From NCBI GenBank assembly GCA_020355945.1, contig CP070627.1, positions 5,625,888 to 5,634,139 on the forward strand: a DNA stretch of 8,252 nucleotides. Direction: 5' to 3'. Positions 1 to 5,033 of the stretch are shown piece by piece. The position numbers and the translations under genes were made by a program. The notes beneath the pieces were generated by a model. That model made no database searches. It was not told the DNA's origin and worked only from the letters and a program-made list of their open reading frames with translations. Position 1 is the stretch's first letter. Each line of letters starts with the position of its first letter. Source of the stretch: Candidatus Aminicenantota bacterium (GTDB lineage Bacteria; Acidobacteriota; Aminicenantia; UBA2199).

Positions 1-337
1 AAGTTTTCATCTTTGAGTTAGGTTTTAAACCTACTGGTGCTTTTACAATATTTACTGTCCAGGGATTTTCATCGGCACGCAACCTGGGATTAGACTGAAA
101 ACTAAAGCGCAGGAAAACTTTTCCCTTAAAATCTTCTGTCTTCAAAGCCAGTTCACCCTTTCCGCCAAATGACAATTCTTTTACCGGTGTTTCATTAATT
201 TTTTTATAGACAGCAGGTGAATTGGAAATTTTATATTTTCCAATTTTGATTTTTCCATTAATGAAAAATTTATTCTCCGAGGCAAGAGAAAAAAGGGTTA
301 AAACGAAAAGGAATAAAATTATACTATACTTTTTCAT
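1..337 (-). CDS. Exported protein of unknown function, N-terminal part (3' end beyond window)
   Basis: An open frame runs from ATG at 337 down to base 1 without a stop, giving at least 112 residues. It begins with two lysines and a hydrophobic stretch (about residues 4-19, ending FSLAS), a typical Sec signal peptide with a likely cleavage near residues 19-20. The rest is rich in alternating beta-strand-like stretches (NGKIKIGKYKIS, KGKVFLRFSFQS), suggesting a beta-sandwich type secreted domain; I do not recognise the family. The ATG is only 3 nt after the stop of the E2-like gene, and the Shine-Dalgarno sequence (AGAAGG) lies inside the last E2 codons, so translation is probably coupled. It is therefore the next operon member, yet exported, unlike the cytosolic conjugation enzymes upstream. 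The gene is cut by the window edge, so its length and C-terminal domains are unknown. Confidence 0.75.
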   Translation of the reverse strand, partial: MKKYSIILFLFVLTLFSLASENKFFINGKIKIGKYKISNSPAVYKKINETPVKELSFGGKGELALKTEDFKGKVFLRFSFQSNPRLRADENPWTVNIVKAPVGLKPNSKMKT

Positions 338-340
338 TGT

Positions 341-1108
341 CTACCTTCTTCTAACCTGGAAGTCAAAATCCAGGTCATCATCTGCTGCTGTGGTTTTTTT
401 CCTTTTTGAAAAGGACATATCCAAATCATCTCCATCCATACCGCCTAAATCCATGTTTAACCTTTTTTTCCAAAAGGAGATACCATCATTATCATTTGCA
501 GTATTTACTTCGTCGCGGTCTGCTTTCCTTTGCCCTGGTTTTTCCGGGTCCAGGAGTTCGGAATGATCTACAAATATCTTCTTATTTTTATTGACAATTC
601 CATTTGGTTCCGCGTATTCTCGAACCCATCTTGCCACTTCAGGATCTTCAGGCCAGGGTTCTTCATTTACTGCATGGTAATTTTTATACTGCAGCATTTC
701 CCCAATATGCATTGCCAGCATATCCAGGGTATGCCAGGCGCCCAATGCTTTGGCGTTGATACAAATCCGTCCTTTGGCTGGGTCTTTGGAACGTACATTG
801 GGATGCCAGATATCTGTCAGCATCCTACACTTTGGGGCGCCATCCGCTCCCGGATAAGCAGGGGGAAAAATAATTTCTGCCTCATGATGGGTACCATAAA
901 TGGGTGAGCTATTTTGATTAATTCCCACAATACTTTTCACATTATCATAGATAATTTTGTATCCTTCCGGTGGAACCCCTTTAAACTGTTTTGTAATTTC
1001 GTACGATATTTTGGAACTGCGGTTACAGAGCTCATCAATAAGCTCATGTTCTTTTGCCAGCCTTTTATCACGCGGGTCTTTAAATACATCGTAATCATAA
1101 CTTGTCAT
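341..1108 (-). CDS. Bacterial E2 ubiquitin-conjugating-enzyme homologue with repetitive charged C-terminal tail
   Basis: Predicted to accept a ubiquitin-like protein from the E1 as a thioester and hand it to a target. The UBC core (about residues 15-170) shows the classical signature: the FPPAYP segment (81-86), DIWHPNV with the HPN motif at 102-104, the catalytic Cys116 within GRICIN, and Trp125 followed by the helix that packs on the core. HPN to Cys is 12 residues, a few more than in typical eukaryotic E2s. From about residue 185 a non-UBC tail follows, with three copies of an aromatic-plus-basic unit (around F212, F233 and F250) alternating with acidic runs rich in D and L. The start at 1108 is supported by a strong AGGAGG at 1117-1122. 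It lies 163 nt after the Ubl gene, the largest gap in this operon, and 3 nt before the exported-protein gene. Family membership is nearly certain; the tail's role is unknown. Confidence 0.93.
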   Translation of the reverse strand: MTSYDYDVFKDPRDKRLAKEHELIDELCNRSSKISYEITKQFKGVPPEGYKIIYDNVKSIVGINQNSSPIYGTHHEAEIIFPPAYPGADGAPKCRMLTDIWHPNVRSKDPAKGRICINAKALGAWHTLDMLAMHIGEMLQYKNYHAVNEEPWPEDPEVARWVREYAEPNGIVNKNKKIFVDHSELLDPEKPGQRKADRDEVNTANDNDGISFWKKRLNMDLGGMDGDDLDMSFSKRKKTTAADDDLDFDFQVRRR

Positions 1109-1146
1109 CTCAAAAACCTCCTCTTCAAAAAATTAATTTCTAACAC

Positions 1147-1186
1147 TCTACAGCATGCCGTATGCATTGCATACTCACATTGTAGA
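1147..1186 (-). promoter_or_regulatory. Dyad/hairpin in the Ubl-E2 gap, overlapping a weak promoter candidate
   Basis: The 163-nt gap upstream of the E2-like gene contains a perfect 7+1+7 palindrome at 1160-1174 (GTATGCA T TGCATAC), nested within 6-nt outer arms TCTACA (1147-1152) and TGTAGA (1181-1186). On the minus strand a TACAAT (-10-like) occupies 1184-1179, which would put a start point inside the palindrome; the matching -35 region is poor. It could be an operator at a secondary promoter, or an RNA hairpin that tunes E2 translation or mRNA stability. No U-run follows it on the minus strand, so it is not a standard terminator. Confidence 0.35.
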
Positions 1187-1271
1187 AAAAAACTTTTTCC
1201 CATAAACGTAACTGTTGAATTCCTTTAAACGTCTAACTGCCAGAAAATGTAAGAGCCTCTTCAAAACGAAT

Positions 1272-1553
1272 TCAGCCAGCTATGATATTGGGAGTTAACA
1301 GCAGCGTATCATTGTCCTTAACACCGGCTTTCTCCAGTGATTCATTTTGTCCCAGATCTTTGCCGCCCTCTTTCCACCTGAGGTTATATGTTATCGGATT
1401 ACCCTGGGGGTCTGCTTTGGGCAGCTTAAGGTTCGTATCACTCAAAAGCTTCTTAATTATTTGGGAAGCCGTTGCTTTTGCCGGTAATGCTGCGTCGATT
1501 TCATCTGCACTGGGCATCACCCGAATGATTACTTTTAATTTTTGATCAGCCAT
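1272..1553 (-). CDS. Ubiquitin-like (YukD/EsaB-type) beta-grasp protein, probable conjugated modifier
   Basis: A 93-residue protein whose strand/helix pattern fits the ubiquitin fold: a first strand KVIIRVMPS, an ALPAKATASQIIKKLL helix segment, ITYNLRW, and the ubiquitin-like closing segment LEKAGVKDNDTLLL. The segment from Asp82 to the C-terminus (DTLLLTPNIIAG) has exactly the length of the ubiquitin end STLHLVLRLRGG, with Ala-Gly in place of Gly-Gly and the stop directly after. That suggests a modifier made in already mature form, needing no processing protease. AAGGAGGA at 1559-1566 is a strong ribosome site deciding the start. It sits between the RING gene (34 nt upstream) and the E2 gene, as expected for the modifier of this pathway. 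A non-conjugated YukD-like role is the alternative, but the E1 and E2 neighbours argue for conjugation. Confidence 0.85.
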   Translation of the reverse strand: MADQKLKVIIRVMPSADEIDAALPAKATASQIIKKLLSDTNLKLPKADPQGNPITYNLRWKEGGKDLGQNESLEKAGVKDNDTLLLTPNIIAG

Positions 1554-1587
1554 GTAAATCCTCCTTTTATAGTATATTTGTGATTTG

Positions 1588-1947
1588 TTAAAATTTGTCT
1601 ATTTTTTTTTTGCAATTGGGACACACCCTGGTTGTTGAAGCTCCATAGTTCATGCAGGCATGATGCAGGGCTGTGCCGCAGTAATTGCAAACAAAAACTT
1701 CTTCTTCATTCTCAATTTGATCGAGACACACCGCACATCTCTTTCTTACTTTTGATGCGTTTCTTTTTTCATTGCTGCCGGACTGTTTCTTTTTATCAGG
1801 TAGATCATCGTTGTCCATCTTAAAAGTTAAACGGTTTGATTTTGTTTTTTGATTCAATTCCTGTTCTAATTCCTGCTCACTTAGATCAATTTTGTATCTA
1901 TCTTTTCTTTTCCTTTTTTTAAAAATCACTGTAGTAGACGTCTCCAT
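1588..1947 (-). CDS. Small RING/treble-clef zinc protein, candidate E3 ligase
   Basis: A 119-residue protein with a C-terminal binuclear zinc module. The ligands are Cys71, Cys74, Cys87, Cys90, His95, Cys98, Cys109 and Cys112, a C4HC3 order with spacings CxxC-x12-CxxC-x4-HxxC-x10-CxxC. The CNYCGTALHHAC core closely resembles the prokaryotic RING proteins known from ubiquitin-like gene neighbourhoods. The N-terminal 70 residues are highly charged: a basic run (KKRKRKDR, 10-17), then RYKIDLSEQELEQEL, predicted helical, then a lysine-rich linker. No membrane helix is visible. It probably binds the E2 and directs transfer of the Ubl; a PHD-like reader is the alternative for C4HC3 order. The gene starts 3 nt after the E1 stop with only a short AGGA nearby, suggesting translational coupling. 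The conserved N-terminal motif shared with neighbouring proteins supports this start. Confidence 0.85.
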   Translation of the reverse strand: METSTTVIFKKRKRKDRYKIDLSEQELEQELNQKTKSNRLTFKMDNDDLPDKKKQSGSNEKRNASKVRKRCAVCLDQIENEEEVFVCNYCGTALHHACMNYGASTTRVCPNCKKKIDKF

Positions 1948-1950
1948 GTC

Positions 1951-3144
1951 CTATTGGAAATTAAGATATTTCTCATCTGCTGTTAATTCGACGTATCGAA
2001 TTTTTCCACCAGTGACGACCCGAAGAATATGAAGCGGTGGTATTCCCACTTCAGCCAGGGTCAAATTCATTTTGGGAAAATCTTTATCAATATAATCGAT
2101 ATCATCTGTGATAAAAATTCTTTCATCCGGTTTGATCATGTATTTTTGGATTATATTGTCCGAAAGGTGAGGAAATGGTATGGTAAGAGGAATTTTTTTC
2201 CCGGTGCTTTCAGGTGAAATTTCAAATATAAGGCGATGGTCAAGCCGGATTACCGGTTCGGGATCGGAAAAATATTCCCGCAGCCATCTTAGTGTCTCGG
2301 CAGCAGTATTTTTTGAACTTAGTTCTTTTGATTCAATAATGGATTCATAAGTATAATGGCTCTGGCAATCATTTTTCAATGAGGTGGTTTTGTAATGACC
2401 GATTTCATTACTCATTCCCTCATAAAAAAAGAGCTTATCCATTAATAATTTGTTGTCATAGTTGTGTATCACCTTTAATGCCTCTTGAACTTGAACCGCA
2501 GCAATAATGGATGCAGAAATCGGAGTTGTAGGAATTCTTCCATAGGCTAAATTACGCCTGGCAACATCCGCGCATCCCATTTGATATCGAATGATATCCA
2601 GGTCGTTTTGGCTGAGGGTGCATTCGTAGCATGATTTGCCTGGCACATATGCGATTGCTTGTCCCATTAGATTTTCAATGGCTCCATCTATCCATTTTTT
2701 TTGTGTACGGTAACAGGCCCGGTTGATATTCCTGCGTGCCAGGCGGTTATCCAGGCATCCAATGACCACATCCATACGCTTGATAACGCCATAGCCCACA
2801 TCACACGAAATATCTCCATTAATGACCGTCACTTTTACATTGGGATTCATCTCTTTTATTCGTTCGGCTGCCACATCGGCTTTTAATTTTCCTCCTTCGC
2901 AGTCTTTTTCTCTAAAGAGTACGGAACGAGATAGATTGGCAAACTCAATGGTATCATAATCCACGATTAAAATATTTCCGACATTTAACAGGGCCAGGTT
3001 TTTGAGGACCTCATTTCCCAAAGCACCTGCTCCCACCACCATCACCTTTGCGTCTCGAACCTTTTCTTTATGCCACCAGGAAAGCATCTGGAAGGTTTCA
3101 TCCCATTCGATGTTATATTCTATTGATGCTTTTGCTTTAGTCAT
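1951..3144 (-). CDS. E1-like (ThiF/UBA-type) activating enzyme with catalytic Cys and probable ubiquitin-fold domain
   Basis: Predicted to adenylate the C-terminus of the ubiquitin-like protein and carry it as a thioester. The Rossmann ATP site is clear: GAGALG (38-43), VDYDTIEFANLSR (61-73), the F..D..G.LK segment to Lys88, and CLDN (130-133). CxxC at 172-175 precedes Cys191 in YQMGCADVA, which lines up with the catalytic-Cys segment of human UBA3 (from memory, FPMCTIA). The second zinc pair appears as Cys260-x2-His263 instead of the usual CxxC. The C-terminal part (about 300-390), ending LTLAEVGIPPLHILRV, resembles the UBA3 ubiquitin-fold domain (TLKELGLVDGQEL) that recruits the E2. Length is 397 residues, close to UBA3-type single-chain E1s and much longer than MoeB/ThiF. 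The start at 3144 has GGGAG about 8 nt upstream. It sits 17 nt after the vWA gene. Sulfur-carrier activation is unlikely given the E2 and RING neighbours. Confidence 0.94.
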   Translation of the reverse strand: MTKAKASIEYNIEWDETFQMLSWWHKEKVRDAKVMVVGAGALGNEVLKNLALLNVGNILIVDYDTIEFANLSRSVLFREKDCEGGKLKADVAAERIKEMNPNVKVTVINGDISCDVGYGVIKRMDVVIGCLDNRLARRNINRACYRTQKKWIDGAIENLMGQAIAYVPGKSCYECTLSQNDLDIIRYQMGCADVARRNLAYGRIPTTPISASIIAAVQVQEALKVIHNYDNKLLMDKLFFYEGMSNEIGHYKTTSLKNDCQSHYTYESIIESKELSSKNTAAETLRWLREYFSDPEPVIRLDHRLIFEISPESTGKKIPLTIPFPHLSDNIIQKYMIKPDERIFITDDIDYIDKDFPKMNLTLAEVGIPPLHILRVVTGGKIRYVELTADEKYLNFQ

Positions 3145-3161
3145 TAACCCATCTCCCTTGA

Positions 3162-3833
3162 CTATAAATCGGCCAGGTCTTCAAAAATACCGATAAGTTG
3201 TGCCACTTCTGGGGCATGATAATATTTTCCCCCTGACTGCTTTGCTATTTTTTTCAGTAAATCTTCATTTAACCGGACCACAACATTGCCAACACCGGGA
3301 ATATCCATGGCAATACCCTTTGGCGTTCCCAGCCCGATGGTATAGACAGGAATATCTTTCAACTTTGAAATCGCTTTTATTGGGTCAATGCCTACCTGGT
3401 TGTCACCATCGGTTAATACTATGATGGCTTTCATATTCTCCTTTTTACCCTCTTTTTGCAGGATTTTCCCAGCCTCTTCAATAGCAGAACCGATGGCAGT
3501 GCTGTTGTGTGTTATGGTATGGCTACCAAATTTCTTGATTGCCGCACTCATTTTATCCAGGTCATCGGTTAAATGCAGATGAGTTTTAGGAAGCCCGCCA
3601 AAAGTTAAGAGAGCCACCCGGTCCTTGTAGTTCTCCATTATCTTCCGGGTTGTAAAAGCCAGTGCCGCTTTTTTTGCCGCCTCGAACCGGTTTGGAGTGA
3701 AATCAGTGGCCTCCATACTGCCGGAAGAATCAAGGCAAACCACTACATCAATAGGTTTTTTTTCTCTCCATTCCTCCTCTTTACTTAATTCCTCCAAATC
3801 CTTTTCGGTCATCTCAAATTTATATGTTCCCAT
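3162..3833 (-). CDS. Von Willebrand factor A domain protein with intact MIDAS
   Basis: A 223-residue, mostly single-domain vWA protein. The metal-ion-dependent adhesion site is complete: DSSGSM (Asp35, Ser37, Ser39), Thr112 in NSTAIGSAI, and TDGDN with Asp142. Such domains bind a partner acidic residue through Mg2+ and usually act as adaptors or scaffolds. No signal peptide or membrane helix is present, so it should be cytosolic. Before the domain is a short N-terminal extension whose YKFEMTEKDLEEL resembles the N-termini of the RING protein (YKIDLSEQELEQE) and of the PARP-like protein (YFVEFDLEEL). The gene follows the PARP-like gene by 22 nt with GGAG 7 nt before the ATG, and precedes the E1 gene by 17 nt, so it is firmly part of the conjugation operon. 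No MoxR-type ATPase, the commonest vWA partner, is nearby. Its role here, perhaps gathering substrate and enzymes, is inference. Confidence 0.95.
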   Translation of the reverse strand: MGTYKFEMTEKDLEELSKEEEWREKKPIDVVVCLDSSGSMEATDFTPNRFEAAKKAALAFTTRKIMENYKDRVALLTFGGLPKTHLHLTDDLDKMSAAIKKFGSHTITHNSTAIGSAIEEAGKILQKEGKKENMKAIIVLTDGDNQVGIDPIKAISKLKDIPVYTIGLGTPKGIAMDIPGVGNVVVRLNEDLLKKIAKQSGGKYYHAPEVAQLIGIFEDLADL

Positions 3834-3855
3834 TTTTTACTCCTTAAAACGATAT

Positions 3856-4686
3856 TTATTTTAGTTTTTCCACTTTTTTATCCCTAAGACTATAGACATA
3901 ACAAATCCTAATTTTATCGGTCTTCCAGAATTTTTTTGTAATGGAATACCTATGTTGAAGCATAACGCCAAAACCACCTTTCGGACATTTAACACTATCA
4001 TAGCCGTTTGAGAGGCACCATTCGGTTATCGCATCTCCACCGCCGTATTTATTCTTTCCTTTAGAACACCAATTATAGTATTTTTCCTGGACTTTTTGGT
4101 TTTCCCAGTTGGCGAAATTTCCCCAATCCACCTCTGCAATAATCAATGCGCCTGAATATCCGGCAAAACTGTCAGCAATGGTTCCTGATTTATAAGATAG
4201 TCCAGGTACCGGAATTTTGCTTTTACCCTGATTTTTGTTCTTATTCCTTGAGCCGGGAGCAAAGCCGAAATAAATCCCGGAGCCATATGCATTCCCACTT
4301 CCAACTTTCCAACCCTCTTTTATAATCGATTTCACATTTTGCATGCTGCTAGTTCCATGGAAACTAAACTGCAGGTAACTTTCAAAATCGAAATCAAATT
4401 TTTTTCTTTTTGATTTCCATTGGTTCTCAATTTCAATGAGTTCATTCAAATTAAAATTAACCACTGGAAATCTAAGATCAGCCATTTCATAGGAAACAGA
4501 GGGTGTACATAACGCTTCTATATCAAATATTTCCAGGATCAATTTCGGGGGGATTTCCAAATCGTCCTCTGGCATTTCCCATAACTGTTTTGAAGATGAA
4601 GGCAGCTCCTCCAAATCAAATTCGACGAAATATCTTCTTTTTGAATTAGCTGGCGATTTTTTTCTTTTAAAAATCATTTCTTCCAT
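3856..4686 (-). CDS. PARP-fold ADP-ribosyltransferase-like protein (PARP6/8/16-like)
   Basis: Predicted to transfer ADP-ribose from NAD+ to a protein or other acceptor. The catalytic half (about residues 105-270) has FHGTS (109-113, NAD-binding His110), then the SIIKEGW segment, YGSGIYFG (134-141, with Tyr139) and SFAGYSG (173-179). This order and wording recall human PARP6/8 (FHGS, ILRNGL, YGSGIY, SFGYS; from memory). The third triad position appears in QHRYSI (244-249), where Glu of PARP1 is replaced (probably by Arg246), favouring mono-ADP-ribosylation or altered activity. The first 100 residues are a separate region with an IFKRKK motif (5-10), RRYFVEFDLEEL (17-28) and KSKRKKFDFDF (91-101). 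It is the first gene of the operon, with a promoter candidate 36 nt upstream. Met1 has a weak GAGAGAAG site; Met4 is an alternative start. The PARP fold is well supported; activity is not certain. Confidence 0.87.
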   Translation of the reverse strand: MEEMIFKRKKSPANSKRRYFVEFDLEELPSSSKQLWEMPEDDLEIPPKLILEIFDIEALCTPSVSYEMADLRFPVVNFNLNELIEIENQWKSKRKKFDFDFESYLQFSFHGTSSMQNVKSIIKEGWKVGSGNAYGSGIYFGFAPGSRNKNKNQGKSKIPVPGLSYKSGTIADSFAGYSGALIIAEVDWGNFANWENQKVQEKYYNWCSKGKNKYGGGDAITEWCLSNGYDSVKCPKGGFGVMLQHRYSITKKFWKTDKIRICYVYSLRDKKVEKLK

Positions 4687-4721
4687 AGAATGCTTCTCTC
4701 AAAATTTATTTAACATTTTTA

Positions 4722-4750
4722 TTGATACCATACGTAAAAACAATTGTAAA
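4722..4750 (-). promoter_or_regulatory. Candidate sigma70-type promoter for the ubiquitin-like/PARP operon
   Basis: Read on the minus strand, TTTACA (4750-4745; 5 of 6 to TTGACA) is followed after exactly 17 nt by TATCAA (4727-4722; 4 of 6 to TATAAT). Transcription would start near 4715, leaving a leader of about 30 nt before the PARP-like ATG at 4686. The -35 hexamer is the outer end of the inverted repeat at 4745-4770. Confidence 0.5.
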
Positions 4751-4769
4751 TCCTAAAAGTTGTGCAATC

Positions 4770-4860
4770 TCTATACCATTGCAGCCTTTTCAATTAATAC
4801 TCGCTTCTATAAAGCACTTTAAACCCATCGTTTGGGACCAAAATATTTTCTATACCATTG
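4770..4860 (+). repeat. Pair of 12-bp direct repeats inside the inverted-repeat segment
   Basis: TCTATACCATTG occurs at 4770-4781 and again identically at 4849-4860, 79 bp apart. The first copy adjoins the inner edge of the left inverted-repeat arm. Meaning unknown. Confidence 0.6.
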
Positions 4861-4949
4861 GGTTCCATCGGGGGTTTACCTTTGTCTTTAACCCTGAAAT
4901 CTTGTTATATAAATCTTTTTTGCCATCCTTTGCTTTCTCGGGTTGAATG

Positions 4950-5002
4950 TGCACAATATTTAGAAATGCATTGATTTTATGAGGAGATTGCACAATTTTT
5001 AG
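4950..5002 (+). repeat. Pair of 14-bp direct repeats, 39 bp apart
   Basis: TGCACAATATTTAG at 4950-4963 and TGCACAATTTTTAG at 4989-5002 differ at one position. The second is part of the right inverted-repeat arm, so the same core occurs three times in the region, twice on the plus strand and once on the minus strand. This would suit a DNA-binding site for a local regulator. Confidence 0.55.
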
Positions 5003-5004
5003 GT

Positions 5005-5033
5005 TTTACATCATATCTTAAAAGTGTTAATAT
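5005..5033 (+). promoter_or_regulatory. Weak rightward promoter candidate mirrored by the right inverted-repeat arm
   Basis: TTTACA (5005-5010), a 17-nt spacer and TAATAT (5028-5033; 4 of 6) lie on the plus strand, mirroring the leftward candidate at 4750-4722. No clear gene follows on the plus strand, which lowers confidence. Confidence 0.25.

Larger units (their letters stand above)
4745..5010. repeat. Imperfect 26-bp inverted repeats bounding a 266-bp segment (MITE-like or paired operator)
   Basis: Bases 4745-4770 and the reverse complement of 4985-5010 agree at 24 of 26 positions; shared cores are TTGTGCAATCT and CCTAAAA. Both arms end outward in TTTACA, a -35-like hexamer. A partial third copy (TGCACAATATTTAG) lies at 4950-4963. 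No matching target-site duplication flanks the arms and there is no transposase inside, so a miniature or decayed insertion element is only one reading; a pair of activator or repressor sites is the other. In one frame both arms encode EIAQ(L/F)LGFT, as if from a decayed helix-turn-helix gene. Confidence 0.65.

Noticed and set aside
222..1228. Several plus-strand frames across the E2-like gene and its flanks
   Set aside because: They are antisense to the E2 and exported-protein genes, whose motifs (HPN, catalytic Cys, signal peptide) are clear; the plus-strand translations show no domain features.
1251..1261. AAGAGCCTCTT palindrome after the Ubl stop, considered as a terminator
   Set aside because: Only a 5-bp stem with a 1-nt centre and no following U-run; not a credible intrinsic terminator.
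1272..4686. Considered whether the E1 and Ubl belong to molybdopterin, thiamine or thiocarboxylate sulfur-carrier synthesis
   Set aside because: No MoaD/ThiS/MoaE-type genes; the E2 with HPN-Cys, the RING protein and the UBA3-like E1 ending point to protein conjugation.
4722..4946. 74-codon plus-strand frame in the intergenic region
   Set aside because: Low-complexity hydrophobic content, no family, and no good ribosome site; better explained by the repeat segment.
4745..5010. Calling the inverted-repeat segment a definite MITE
   Set aside because: No target-site duplication was found and copy number cannot be judged from one window, so it is listed only as a repeat.
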